Counted from the stretch's first letter, positions 1 to 9,037 are shown. The stretch: 64,000 nt of DNA from Candidatus Bandiella numerosa (GCF_029981845.1 NZ_CP104165.1:1-64000); one strand, 5' to 3'. Numbers and translations: made by a program. The notes: generated by a model from the letters alone, not told the origin.

Positions 1-2
1 AT

Positions 3-785
3 AATATAGCTGAATTTTTATACAATAATGGACACGAGGTATATGTAGTAAACCCAGTTTGTATAAAAGCTTTCGCTAAAAGCAAGTTAATTCGTACTAA
101 AACTGATGCAGTTGACGCTTTGGTTATAGCCCAATACGCTAATATTACTGAATTAATTCCATATAAATCACAAACTTCTGCTGTTAAGGAATTAAAGGCT
201 TTGCATCGTTGCTTAGATGATTTAAAGGGACAGTGCGTTCAAATCTCCAATCATCTGGAGTATAAGGAACATGTACCAAAGTCTGTAACTTCTACATGGA
301 AAAGATTACTTAAAGACTTTAAAAATGAGATGAAGAGTATTGAAAAATCATTAGATGAGCTATTTGAAAATAATATAGAACTTAAGCAACGTAGAGATAA
401 TTTACAAACAATTCCTGGTATTGGCAAAACGACAGCTACCTCTATTTTAGCTGAATCTCCTGACCTATCGTCTTTTAAAAGCCCAAGACAATATGCGGCT
501 TATGCTGGTCTTGTTCCTAAACACAGAATATCAGGCTCTTCTGTGAGAGGTAAAGCTAGATTATCCAAACTAGGCTCTTCTAAATTACGCAAAGCTCTTT
601 ATTTGCCGGCTGTTGTTGCTAAAAATCACAATCCTATTTTAAAAGCTTTTTCTGATAAATTAAAATCAAAAGGCAAACATAATATGGTTATCATAGCTGC
701 AATTATGCGAAAACTTCTACATATCTACTTTGCTGTTATTAAAAACAATTCTGCTTTTGATCCTAATTTTATTCCCTCAAAATGA
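3..785 (+). CDS. IS110-family transposase, 5' truncated by window edge (copy A)
   Basis: The frame is open from the first bases of the window, so the N-terminus lies outside. The visible part carries the RTKTDAVDA segment of the RuvC-like DEDD domain, then a coiled linker, then the Transposase_20 domain with NLQTIPGIGKTTA and the SGSSVRGKARLSK serine region. Members of the family move DNA through a RuvC-like plus serine active site guided by a bridge RNA. The gene ends in TGA and the element's 3' terminus is close to 817, because the same terminal sequence (ttgacttttaagacggtatc) recurs at 20804-20823 behind a remnant of the same gene. It lies against an IS3 orfB read on the other strand. The visible frame is intact, but completeness cannot be judged. 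Confidence 0.93.
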   Translation, partial: NIAEFLYNNGHEVYVVNPVCIKAFAKSKLIRTKTDAVDALVIAQYANITELIPYKSQTSAVKELKALHRCLDDLKGQCVQISNHLEYKEHVPKSVTSTWKRLLKDFKNEMKSIEKSLDELFENNIELKQRRDNLQTIPGIGKTTATSILAESPDLSSFKSPRQYAAYAGLVPKHRISGSSVRGKARLSKLGSSKLRKALYLPAVVAKNHNPILKAFSDKLKSKGKHNMVIIAAIMRKLLHIYFAVIKNNSAFDPNFIPSK

Positions 786-1635
786 TGATATTTTTGTTTG
801 ACTTTTAAGACGGTATCATTTTTATATAATTCGTAGTATAGCATTTCAAAATTATTAGGGGAATAATAATTAAAAAAAGAATGTCTTCTATGAGAATTAT
901 AGAAGGCTTCAATATACTCAAACATCATAGAATTAGCTGTATCTCTTGAGACAAAACTTCTGCCAAGCTCCTGTTTTATAGTGTGGAAGCAAGATTCTGC
1001 AACAGCATTATCAAGGCAATTTGCTTTCCTCGAAAGACTTTGAGTAACCTCTAAATTTTTTAAAACTTTTTAGAGATCATTAGATGTATATTGTGAACCT
1101 CTATCAGAATGAAATATCAATCCTTTTTGTGGCTTTCTCTGCCAATAGGCCTTTAAAAATGTGTGTATTACCAACTCGTTATTAATTCTATTACTACATT
1201 CCCAACCGACTATTTTTCTAGAAAAAAGATCTAGGATAATACATAAATAGACCCATCCCTGTTCCGTTTGAATATAGGTGATATCAGATACCCATACTTT
1301 ATTAGGAGCATCTGTAACAAAATTTCTATTCAATATATTATCTATCTTAATAGCCTTTTTAGAAGCTTTTGTTGTAATTTTATTTTTTTATGATTTATAT
1401 CCATCATGTTTCCTCTGAGTTCAGCATGAATCCTACGATATCCATATGTCATTCTTGATGACTGATGGATTTTTTTTATCTTTTCTATTATTTCCATATT
1501 TATTTTTTCATTTATTTTCCTTTTGTTCCAATTATAATAACCACTTTCTTTAACTTCTATCGCCCTACATAAATCGTTAGTTTTGTAATTACCACTGTGG
1601 CTATAAATGCATACTTTACCCTTGTGGATTCGCAA
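725..1635 (-). pseudogene. IS3-family transposase OrfB, frameshifted
   Basis: Three reading frames on the minus strand together give an IS3 OrfB integrase (rve domain). From the N-terminus: the HTH_21 region with SRMTYGYRRIHAEL (1342-1635); then WVSDITYI (first Asp) and FHSDRGSQYTS (second Asp) in 1070-1333; then a third frame holding LSRKANCLDNAVAES and the catalytic Glu, ending in YIEAFYNSHRRHSFF (about 725-1045). Frameshifts fall in an A-run near 1380-1395 and near 1045-1070, where part of the link is also lost. All three DDE residues remain recognisable, but no continuous enzyme can be made. The last codons run into the IS110 end at 786-817, so the IS3 3' end has been cut by that element. 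Confidence 0.88.
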
Positions 1636-1996
1636 AATATGCCAGCGCCTTTTTTAATATATCGCGCTCTATTTGTAGTTTTTTTATCTCCTTCTCTAAA
1701 ATCATTTTTTCCTTATCTATAGCATTCATGTTCCCATTTCCTGGAAATGCTATTCGTGGTGACGATGTTTCTTCCAGCCTCTTTTTCCATTTACTAATTG
1801 AGTCTACACTAACGCCCAGGCTTTTTGCTGCCTGTGTTAAGCTATATCCTCTTTCAGTTGCCAGTTTCACAGCCTCCACTTTAAATTCTTCATTATATCT
1901 TTTTCTTGTATTTGGATTCATTTACAACTCCTTTTTATTTGTTTTTATTTTATCAGAGTTGCTTAACTTTTACTCTTGTTTTTGGGGGGCACTTCA
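786..1996 (-). mobile_element. Degenerate IS3-family element
   Basis: Contains orfA and the broken orfB. The orfA-proximal end reads (minus strand) TGAAGTGCCCCCC, a typical IS3-family terminal repeat, and ends at 1996. No matching repeat is visible at the other end, where IS110 sequence begins, so that end is lost. The right end abuts group II intron sequence, so the IS3 inserted into an intron that was itself in an IS110 gene. Confidence 0.75.
1616..1921 (-). CDS. IS3-family OrfA (HTH_8 transposase subunit)
   Basis: A 101-residue protein with the typical OrfA layout: MNPNTRKRYNEEFKVEAVKL, a helix-turn-helix (SLTQAAKSLGVSVDSISKWKK), and a C-terminal leucine-rich coil (KEIKKLQIERDILKKALAYF). 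In this family OrfA binds the terminal repeats, and a -1 frameshift in the orfA/orfB overlap makes the OrfAB transposase. Here the overlap is 1616-1635. OrfA itself is intact, but its partner orfB is broken, so the element should not move by itself. A GGAGT ribosome binding site precedes the start. Confidence 0.9.
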   Translation of the reverse strand: MNPNTRKRYNEEFKVEAVKLATERGYSLTQAAKSLGVSVDSISKWKKRLEETSSPRIAFPGNGNMNAIDKEKMILEKEIKKLQIERDILKKALAYFANPQG

Positions 1997-2088
1997 GGCT
2001 GCAGGAAGGCTTGAGCCGTATGTGGTGAAAGTCACAAGTACGGTTTTTAGAGGAGGCACTCTCAGTAATGAGGGTGTCTTACTCGACT
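1997..2088 (+). ncRNA. Group II intron 3' end (domains V and VI), truncated
   Basis: Positions 2013-2046 form a textbook domain V: 34 nt, an 8-bp lower helix (GAGCCGTA with TACGGTTT), a 2-nt AG bulge on the 3' strand, an upper helix closed by a GAAA tetraloop, and the AGC catalytic triad at nt 2-4. It is followed at about 2050-2088 by a second hairpin (CACTCTC with GAGGGTG) with an unpaired A near 2081, as expected for domain VI and the branch point. The 5' part of the intron, including any reverse transcriptase, has been replaced by the IS3. The sequence right after it reads as IS110 protein, so this copy was a splice-out intron inside a transposase gene. Confidence 0.75.
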
Positions 2089-2707
2089 TTATGGAAGCCT
2101 CTTCCTACTGAAATAAAGGAAATTAGAGAATTATCTCGATGCATTGATGCTTTGAAAATACAGCATAGCCAGATATCGAACCAATTGGAGAAAAAATCTA
2201 GCCAATCTAAATTTGTAACAAAAACTTGGGAAGAACTTGTTTTTAGGGTAGAAAAGGAGCTAAAAAATTTATATGATGAAGTAGATACGCTGCTTGGCAA
2301 AAATAAATCTCTGAAAGAATCTTGTGAAAATTTACAAACAATACTAGGAATTGGTAAAACTACTGCTGTTATATTGCTTGCAGAAATACCTGATATTAAT
2401 GCTTTTAAGAATGCAAGGCAACTTGCTGCTTATGCAGGGCTCACTCCCCTCTCAAAGATTTTCGGGCTCATCTGTTAAAGGGAAGTTAAGATTATCAAAA
2501 TTAGGAGCAAGGCAATTGCGTAAAGCAATGTTTTTTCCTGCTCTTGTTTCAAAAAGATATAATGAGCCTATTAAGCAATTTTGTAAAAATTTAAAGAAAA
2601 AGGGGAAGTATACATTTTGTATAGTAGGAGCAGCTATGCGTAAACTATTGCAAATAGTATTTGTAATTTTAAAGAGGGACGTGGTCTTTAATCCAAGTTT
2701 GACATAA
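2087..2707 (+). pseudogene. IS110-family transposase C-terminal part (copy C), frameshifted
   Basis: Reads LWKPLPTEIKEIRELSRC, a coiled linker, NLQTILGIGKTTAVILLAEI and AAYAGLTP, then loses frame near 2450. One extra C in the run at about 2447-2450 restores QRFSGSSVKGKLRLSKLGA and the C-terminal Transposase_20 domain down to the stop at 2705-2707. The N-terminal DEDD domain is missing upstream of the intron end. It is related to copies A and B but not identical to them. Non-functional. Confidence 0.88.
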
Positions 2708-2747
2708 TTTTTCGTAATTCTTGATTATAATTCAATATATTGTTAAA

Positions 2748-5177
2748 ATGCGGCATAAAGCACCTCAATATTTTGTGTATAAAATGGCTGATACAAAAAT
2801 AAACAACAGACCTCTTAAAATAGCAGTGGGTACTGATAATTTTAAGAAAATGGCAACTGAATATGACGTATTTGTTGATAAAACGCTTTTTATTAAAGAA
2901 ATAATTGATAGTAGTGAAGAAGCAATACTTATTACGCATCCTAGAAGATGGGGTAAAACATTAAATTTAGATATGCTAAAAACTTTCTTTGAGCCTGAGA
3001 GTGAAGAGTGTGAAAAGTCTTTAGAAGACAAATATAGTGCTAGGCCAGACAAAAAAACTTGGGGAGAATGGTTTTATAACTTTATTACTTTTAATGATGC
3101 TTCTAAAACAGAGAATAATATTGGGAAGGTATCACCTCAATTACTCTGTAATAAAGATGTTTTTGCTGGTGGGAAGTTTACAATTTCACTAGGAAATGAA
3201 AGAAGCTTAGAATCTCTACAAATATCATCTGCTTTAGACAATAGAGGTAACAAAATAATAGATACTTATCAAGGAAAATATCCTGTTGTTTTTATTAGCT
3301 TGAAGGATGTTGTTGGTAACACCTTAGAAGAAATTAAGGATAAGTTAAAAGGAGCAATTAAATCAGTGTATAAAGAACATAGATATTTGGAGAATAGTTT
3401 AAAATTAGCTATTGATGAAAAACAAGATTTTCAAAAGTATATTAATCAGGATTATACAGGTGTAAACATAGAAGAAAGTATAAAGTTTTTAAGCACAATA
3501 CTTCACAAACATCACGGACAGAGGGTTTATATACTGGTAGATGAATATGATAAACCAGTAACTCACGTCTTAGAGACATATGTTTTAGATAGAGATAAAG
3601 AATTAATTAATGAAATTGCTAAATTAGTCACAAGCATTTTATCTGCATGTGGCAAAGGTAATGAACATTTAGAAAAAATAATATTAACTGGTATTTTTGA
3701 TACGTTGAAAAAAGAAGGAAATTCAGGGTTTAATAATGTGGTCACTCGTGGAATTAGTGATCAAGATTTTAGTTATAACTTTGGATTCTCTGAACAAGAG
3801 GTAAAACAGATTGTAACGAAATTTAATTTCCAAGATAGTGATAAAATATTAAATAATATAAAATTATGGTACAACGGATATTCTGTGCCTATTAACGTAG
3901 GTGAGTATATGCAAGCATACACCCCATGGGCTGTTATGAATTATATAAGCGATGTTTCCAAAAAAGGAGAGGACTTCCAACCAGAAAATTATTGGACACA
4001 AAGTGGAGCAAGTACTATTTTGCAGACGTTATTAAGAAATGAAATTTGTGAAAACAGTCAATTAGCTGATACATTTAGAAATCTTACTTCAAATTCAGAA
4101 GCCTCAGTTAAATTAGCATTTGATAAACATTTATCATTATTTAAATATGATTTAAGCGTTCTCACTGGTGAAGAAAAAGTGTTTTCATACTTACTTCTCA
4201 ATTCTGGTTATTTAACGGTAAAAAGTGAGTTTACTACTGGTGCAACTAAACACACATTCAATATTCCTAATTTTGAATTAAGACAGGAATTTGCAGATGT
4301 AATAAACGCACAAATAAAGCATAGTAATTGCAAGATTTACAAAGAATTATTGGATAATTTACATAAGAAGTTACATGTTAGTGCTTTAAAAGCTATAGAG
4401 GAAGGGGATGGAGAAAAATTACAAGAAATATTTTCTAAAAACCCTAGCATGAAGTGTAATGATCCAGACCTAAATTTTAATTATCTACATCTTGCTTCTT
4501 TATCACAAAAACCAAATGAGATTGTAGAAATTTTAATTAATAGATGTCCGGATAACTTGGATGATTTATTAAGTACCCAAGATAAGAGATTTTCACTTAA
4601 TGCGAAAGATTACCTTAAAATGAGCAATAATTTTATACCTTCACTGGAAACTAAATTAGTAGGTGTAATTGAATCATTAGTAAATCCTAGCACTGGTGAA
4701 AATGTAATTTGTAATAATTGGGCATGGTATACAGGATACAATTTAGTTATTGCTCCAGCGTTAACTGCTACTGTTAAGTTATCAGCTAAACTTTTCACCC
4801 CTAAAGATATTGGTACATTATACTTATACTTTATATTTGCTGGTACTGGCACAGCAGTAACAATGATGAAAGATTCTATAAAGTACTTTGATCATCAATA
4901 TAAATTACCTTACTGTAGTGATTACGCAAATTACCATTCAGTATTAATTGAAGAGCCTAGTCAATTTACATCTCTAGCACAATGCAAAAAGTATCAACAA
5001 GTTATAATTGATTATACAATAACTTTAAAATTAAGAGAGAATTGCGAAAATAGTGAAGAAATAGTTACTAAGGTTAAAACCCCTATATTTAGCAACACAT
5101 TTTATGGTGATGATGAATTGATATTTACACTGTGTAAACAATTTACAAATATAGAAGAACAAAAAGAAGAATTATAA
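2748..5177 (+). CDS. AAA-ATPase-like protein with ankyrin-like and membrane C-terminus
   Basis: A large protein (about 800 residues) opening with the AAA-ATPase-like module common in intracellular bacteria. It shows LKIAVGTDNFKKM, a Walker A variant HPRRWGKTLNLDML near residue 70 and the Walker B-like YILVDEYDKPV near residue 265. Relatives usually end in a PD-(D/E)XK nuclease domain. Here the C-terminus instead has a short ankyrin-like stretch (NFNYLHLASLSQKPNEIVEI, near residue 580) and one or two hydrophobic segments (LVIAPALTATVKL and LYLYFIFAGTGTAV, about 665-710), suggesting membrane attachment. ATG codons at 2748 and 2784 are both possible starts; neither has a clear ribosome binding site. 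The family is suspected to act in host interaction or DNA transactions, but no function is established. Confidence 0.8.
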   Translation: MRHKAPQYFVYKMADTKINNRPLKIAVGTDNFKKMATEYDVFVDKTLFIKEIIDSSEEAILITHPRRWGKTLNLDMLKTFFEPESEECEKSLEDKYSARPDKKTWGEWFYNFITFNDASKTENNIGKVSPQLLCNKDVFAGGKFTISLGNERSLESLQISSALDNRGNKIIDTYQGKYPVVFISLKDVVGNTLEEIKDKLKGAIKSVYKEHRYLENSLKLAIDEKQDFQKYINQDYTGVNIEESIKFLSTILHKHHGQRVYILVDEYDKPVTHVLETYVLDRDKELINEIAKLVTSILSACGKGNEHLEKIILTGIFDTLKKEGNSGFNNVVTRGISDQDFSYNFGFSEQEVKQIVTKFNFQDSDKILNNIKLWYNGYSVPINVGEYMQAYTPWAVMNYISDVSKKGEDFQPENYWTQSGASTILQTLLRNEICENSQLADTFRNLTSNSEASVKLAFDKHLSLFKYDLSVLTGEEKVFSYLLLNSGYLTVKSEFTTGATKHTFNIPNFELRQEFADVINAQIKHSNCKIYKELLDNLHKKLHVSALKAIEEGDGEKLQEIFSKNPSMKCNDPDLNFNYLHLASLSQKPNEIVEILINRCPDNLDDLLSTQDKRFSLNAKDYLKMSNNFIPSLETKLVGVIESLVNPSTGENVICNNWAWYTGYNLVIAPALTATVKLSAKLFTPKDIGTLYLYFIFAGTGTAVTMMKDSIKYFDHQYKLPYCSDYANYHSVLIEEPSQFTSLAQCKKYQQVIIDYTITLKLRENCENSEEIVTKVKTPIFSNTFYGDDELIFTLCKQFTNIEEQKEEL

Positions 5178-5714
5178 TTTTAATATTGACATTCAAGACT
5201 GTGTCTTACTCTTACTCTCAGCAAATGACAAATTGAGTATTATAGTGCAATGATATGCCGTCCCTTTCTTGTTTGAGTAGACAGATTTAGTTACTTGTAT
5301 TATTTTGTAGAGGTTTATAAATAATTTTTTTTAAAAGTGTCTTTGTCTCTACCTGAAATACAGCCTGAGAAATGGCGTAGATATTATTTTGAGTCCAAAG
5401 ATCGATATTATATAGTCATTTTCCAACAAAATTTATTTCATGAGTGGAGCTAAATGCTATGGTGGTAAAGATAATAAGTTAGGGAATATGATTATTAAAT
5501 CTTGTTATTCATATCAAGATAGCAGAAATAAAATTGAGAAAATCAAAAAAGCAAGAAGATCACGTCAATATGTTTTAAAAAAGACAAAAGCTGCTAAATT
5601 GGGATTAAACTTTGAAAAGATTGCTGGGTTTGCTGGTAATATGATATAAAGTATATATATCGTATAGGTGCATAGTGGCATATTTAGTTTAATCAAATAC
5701 AGTAGGGTGAATAA
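5178..5714. other. Intergenic region with one doubtful short ORF
   Basis: A 69-codon frame at 5440-5649 on the plus strand starts with ATG and is rich in Lys/Arg (KKARRSRQYVLKKTK). It matches no family I recognise and lacks a ribosome binding site. It could be a small basic protein or chance. Nothing else is seen. Confidence 0.35.
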
Positions 5715-6191
5715 ATGGTAGAGAGATTTCCGATATCAAAAGAAGGCATGAGTAAGCTTGAGATAGAGCTTAAGCATTTGAGAAGTGTTGAGAGAGTTAA
5801 CGTGATTAAGTCTATTGCTGAAGCAAGGGCACACGGAGATTTATCAGAAAATGCCGAATATCATGCTGCAAAAAAAAAGCAAGGATTCATAGAGGCTAAA
5901 ATATCTGAGTTAGAAGATAAGATTTCTAGAGCGGAGATTATCGATATTTCACAAGTGCGAGGGGAGCAGGTGAAATATGGGGCATCAATAAGATTATTAG
6001 ATGAAGATACTGAGAAAGAAATTGCTTACAAAATTGTTAGTGAATATGAGTCTGATGCTTCAAAGGGGATGATTTCAATTACATCTCCATTAGCTAAAGC
6101 ATTAATAGGAAAGAAAGTGAATGAATATTTGGAATTTAATACTCCCAAAGGCATAAGATACTATAAAATACTGTCTGTAGATTACATTTAG
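5715..6191 (+). CDS. greA: Transcription elongation factor GreA
   Basis: 158 residues, the normal GreA length. The N-terminal coiled coil carries the conserved signature ARAHGDLSENAEYHAAKKKQ (about residues 36-55) with the acidic tip residues that reach into the RNA polymerase secondary channel and stimulate cleavage of backtracked RNA. The C-terminal FKBP-like domain follows (ISITSPLAKALIGKKVNE). An AGGGTG ribosome binding site lies upstream of the ATG. The stop codon shares its last base with the first base of the tRNA gene that follows, so the two are probably cotranscribed. Confidence 0.97.
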   Translation: MVERFPISKEGMSKLEIELKHLRSVERVNVIKSIAEARAHGDLSENAEYHAAKKKQGFIEAKISELEDKISRAEIIDISQVRGEQVKYGASIRLLDEDTEKEIAYKIVSEYESDASKGMISITSPLAKALIGKKVNEYLEFNTPKGIRYYKILSVDYI

Positions 6192-6266
6192 CATTTGTAG
6201 CTCAGTGGATAGAGCGGTATCTTCCGAAGGTATAGGTCGTGGGTTCGAGTCCATCCAAATGCACCA
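6191..6266 (+). tRNA. tRNA-Arg (anticodon CCG)
   Basis: The acceptor stem GCATTTG/CAAATGC is perfect and the gene encodes its own CCA (6264-6266). The D-arm is GCTCAGTGGATAGAGC and the anticodon loop is TTCCGAA, giving anticodon CCG for CGG codons. The T-arm reads GTGGG-TTCGAGT-CCATC, where only three of five pairs form; CCCAC would be expected. The gene begins on the last base of the greA stop codon. Confidence 0.93.
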
Positions 6267-6418
6267 TTTTCATTGACTTTTTGGCAATTTTATGAGAGTA
6301 TATGGTTCTCTGTTTTTATTGGAGCTATATTAGAATATGAACATTAAACTAATAGCTCTTAACAAAGCAGCGAGTAAAAAAACAATTAGGTTATCAAACG
6401 ACAATTAGGTAAAAAAAT

Positions 6419-7141
6419 ATGAATTTTAACAATTTGAACTCAGTATATGAGGCCACTAGTCAAAAAACGCATTATGACTGGGGTCTAAGAGAGTATCTGC
6501 TTAGGGTATATCAGTATATGGGTCTTGCATTTGCTTTAACTGCAATTATATCTATGGGAGCTGCATCATCGGCACAATTTATCAATTTAATTCATGGCAC
6601 TCCACTGAAATGGGTTATAGTATTTGCACCACTTGGGATGGTTTTTTATATGGGGAGTAGATTAATGTCTATGTCGGTGACTGGAGCGCAAACATGTTTT
6701 ATGATATTTGCAACACTCATGGGATTGTCATTATCATCTATCTTCATAATGTACACAGGAGAAAGTGTCGCAAGGGTATTTTTCATAACAGCTAGCACAT
6801 TCGGAGCAATGAGTATTTACGGTCACATTACTAAAAGAGATTTAACGAATATGGGCTCATTCCTTATTATGGGAGTGGTAGGCTTACTTATAGCGAGTGT
6901 TGCTAATATATTTATGCAAAGTAGTGCTATGCAATTTATTATTTCAATAATAGGAGTTGGAATATTTACATTACTAACTGCATATGACTCACAAAAGATT
7001 AAAGCATTGTATTATCAAACCCAAAGTAGTGCAGAAGTTACACGAAAGCTTGCCATATATGGTTCATTTACGTTATATATGGACTTTATTAATTTATTTG
7101 TCTTTTTATTACAGTTATTGGGAGTTAGAAGAAATGAATAA
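6419..7141 (+). CDS. Bax inhibitor-1/YccA family membrane protein
   Basis: 240 residues with about seven hydrophobic segments from residue 30 onward. The family pattern is present: TFGAMSIYGHITKRDLTNMG in the middle and the C-terminal LTAYDSQKIKALY followed by LYMDFINLFVFLLQLLG. The YDSQKIK aspartate belongs to the di-aspartyl pH sensor of BI-1 proteins. Family members are inner-membrane proteins linked to calcium leak and stress resistance; the precise bacterial role is unsettled. It stands alone between the tRNA and the csp/HU genes, about 150 bases after the tRNA. Confidence 0.93.
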   Translation: MNFNNLNSVYEATSQKTHYDWGLREYLLRVYQYMGLAFALTAIISMGAASSAQFINLIHGTPLKWVIVFAPLGMVFYMGSRLMSMSVTGAQTCFMIFATLMGLSLSSIFIMYTGESVARVFFITASTFGAMSIYGHITKRDLTNMGSFLIMGVVGLLIASVANIFMQSSAMQFIISIIGVGIFTLLTAYDSQKIKALYYQTQSSAEVTRKLAIYGSFTLYMDFINLFVFLLQLLGVRRNE

Positions 7142-7202
7142 TTTAAAATAAACAATGGAAATTTTCACAAAAACATTTAACTTATTATTTAAAAAAAATA
7201 CT

Positions 7203-7409
7203 ATGAAAACAACAGGCACGGTAAAATGGTTTAATCCAGACAAAGGCTATGGCTTTATAGCTCCAGACGATGGGACAAAAGATGTATTTATACATATATC
7301 GGCATTGAATGCTGCCAGTCTTAATACTTTAGATGAAAATCAAAAAATTAAATTTGAGGTTACTTCTAGCCAAGGCAAGGAATCAGCTACTAACATAGAA
7401 TTAATCTAA
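7203..7409 (+). CDS. Cold shock domain protein (CspA family)
   Basis: 68 residues from the ATG at 7203, the usual family length: TGTVKWFNPDKGYGFIAPDD contains RNP1 (KGYGFI), and DVFIHISAL contains RNP2. A single OB-fold binds single-stranded RNA/DNA and acts as an RNA chaperone. The frame also permits an ATG at 7155, adding 16 residues with no family match; I prefer 7203 on length. The next gene, HU, starts 25 bases downstream in the same direction. Confidence 0.92.
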   Translation: MKTTGTVKWFNPDKGYGFIAPDDGTKDVFIHISALNAASLNTLDENQKIKFEVTSSQGKESATNIELI

Positions 7410-7434
7410 TAAAAAAATCAAAAGGAGAAGCAAG

Positions 7435-7710
7435 ATGAACAAAACAGATTTTATAGTAAAGTTATCAGAAGAACTTAGTGTAACAAAAACAAAGGCTAAT
7501 AAAAACTTTGAAGCTGTTATCAAATGCATAGCTCATGCAATGAAAGATAATGATGAATTAAGATTTACAGGATTTGGAACTTTTAAAGCAAAAAATAAGG
7601 AAGCCACAGAAGTAAAAACACCAAAAGGAACTATGGTAAAAGTGCCAGCACAAAGAAGAGTGAGCTTTTCTGTGGGTTCTGAGCTCAAAGCTATTGTTAA
7701 TGGTAAATAA
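7435..7710 (+). CDS. HU-type DNA-binding protein
   Basis: 91 residues with the complete HU/IHF fold: MNKTDFIVKLSEEL helices, then LRFTGFGTFKAKNK and the arm region (TPKGTMVKVPAQRRVSFSVG) that grips bent DNA, then a C-terminal helix (SELKAIVNG). A strong AAAGGAGAAG ribosome binding site precedes the start. A homodimeric nucleoid protein is the likely role; IHF subunits differ in the arm, and HU is the better fit. Confidence 0.94.
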   Translation: MNKTDFIVKLSEELSVTKTKANKNFEAVIKCIAHAMKDNDELRFTGFGTFKAKNKEATEVKTPKGTMVKVPAQRRVSFSVGSELKAIVNGK

Positions 7711-7713
7711 ATT

Positions 7714-7999
7714 ATGAAAGAAAGTATAATGCATTATCTGCATATAGCTCCATTATTTATAATAATAGCCCTATCTATTGCTAATCAAGTTTTTAAAACT
7801 AAGAAGTTACAGCTACTTGAGAAAAAACCACATTGGTTTACAACTATTATTAGTTTCAGTGGGAGTTATGAGTGGAGCAATATCACATTCTCATTATGGA
7901 ATTTTAGGATGCAACCTATGCCTTGTTTATTCTGCTATTTTAGCATGGAGTGCAATAAGGCTACTTTCTGAAACTAAGAGTGTTGCAAATGCCAAGTAA
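7714..7999 (+). pseudogene. Small two-helix membrane protein, frameshifted
   Basis: The first frame gives a hydrophobic helix (YLHIAPLFIIIALSIANQVF) and then KKPHW before turning into unlikely sequence. The +1 frame continues naturally with LQLLLVSVGVMSGAISHSHY and CLVYSAILAWSAIRLL, a second and third hydrophobic stretch, ending at 7999. The break is near 7830-7840. The joined product would be about 94 residues. I do not recognise the family. It may be a genuine mutation or a one-base sequence error. Confidence 0.6.
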
Positions 8000-8231
8000 G
8001 CTGATAAATACTAAAGTACCTAACGTTAGTGACAAAGATAAACGGGCTGATGAAGTGGGTAGCGATTTTGTAAAAAAGAGCTATACACGCCCTTGGGAGA
8101 TAGAGCTTACTGATGAACAGCGAGAAAATTTAAAAAGAACCATCGAAGAAGATGAAAAGAAATATAAAGAGATGAGGAAAAGATTAGCAGAGGATAGAGA
8201 TTACTCTAAATTATTTAATAAAAAGAGCTAG
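7989..8231 (+). CDS. Small charged hypothetical protein
   Basis: 80 residues from the ATG at 7989, overlapping the end of the preceding reading frame by 11 bases. It is highly charged with a predicted C-terminal coil (ELTDEQRENLKRTIEEDEKK, then YKEMRKRLAEDRDYSKLF). No domain is recognised. The dense charge pattern and codon regularity suggest a real gene. A GTG at 7980 is an alternative start. Confidence 0.55.
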   Translation: MPSKLINTKVPNVSDKDKRADEVGSDFVKKSYTRPWEIELTDEQRENLKRTIEEDEKKYKEMRKRLAEDRDYSKLFNKKS

Positions 8232-8250
8232 GGTTTTTATTTATTTGCGC

Positions 8251-8269
8251 AAATATTTAGATATCCGAA
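8251..8269 (+). repeat. 19-bp inverted repeat, left copy, upstream of parB
   Basis: AAATATTTAGATATCCGAA occurs here and its exact reverse complement at 9103-9121. The pair brackets the parB reading frame. This fits a partition-complex binding site or an operator; that role is an inference. Confidence 0.6.
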
Positions 8270-8317
8270 TATTTTTCTATACTTTTCATAATTAGTTTTA
8301 TCATCTTATTGATTATA

Positions 8318-9037
8318 ATGAAAATAGTAAAATTAATTATGAATAGCCGAGAGGTAGTAGAGTTATATCCTGATGATTATATGATCTGGGATTATGCAGA
8401 TAGGCAAGACTTTGAGATGGGTGATTTAAATGCGTTAGGAGCTGATATTAAGAAAAATGGACAAATTCAGCCGATTATAGTCAGATACACAGGCGATTAT
8501 TACGAAATAATAGCAGGTCAGAGGAGATGGCAAGCATGTAAATTAATGAATATCCCTGTTCAAGTGATTATAACAGACTTAAGTGATGAAGAAGCATTGT
8601 TGGTGCAAAGCTCAAAGAATTAAAAAAAGATATTTCTCCCTATTCTAAAGCAAGATGTTACGGAAAAATATTAAAAGATAAAAAGATTACGCAAGCAAAA
8701 TTAGCTGAAGAGTTAAAAATACCTCAAGGTTCATTAAGCGATTTATTATCGTTTAATGATGTTTCAGAAGATATTTGGATTGCAGTAAGTGATGTAAGTA
8801 AAATATCGGTAAGAACAACTATGTATATTAAAAAAAATATTAGATGAGGATCAAAATATTTTACTAGATATATTATTGATAGCTCCACAAATTAGAAAAG
8901 GTATAGGTCAAAAGAAGATAGATGAATTATTGAAAAGAGAAGAAACTCTCAGAAAGGAATACAGTATTTATGATAATTACCAAAATAAAATACTAACAAT
9001 AAAAGAGAAGGAGATAAAATTTCATGATCACTGTTAG
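8318..9037 (+). pseudogene. parB: ParB-family partition protein, two frameshifts
   Basis: The first frame (8318-8623) is a ParB N-terminal domain with LGADIKKNGQIQPIIVR and the box IIAGQRRWQACKLM, the CTP/DNA-binding motif. Frame is lost near 8600-8625. The second frame continues with ISPYSKARCYGKILKDKKIT and the helix-turn-helix QAKLAEELKIPQGSLSDLL, typical of KorB/ParB, and stops at 8847. A third frame (LDEDQNILLDILLIAPQIRK, then KKIDELLKREETLRKEY) runs to 9037. Both breaks lie in or near A-runs. The 104-residue first ORF cannot do partitioning alone. A mipZ homologue follows 263 bases downstream, as expected for a par locus. Confidence 0.78.

Noticed and set aside
5440..5649. 69-codon gene between the AAA-ATPase-like gene and greA
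   Set aside because: No ribosome binding site, no family, basic low-complexity composition; mentioned only as doubtful.
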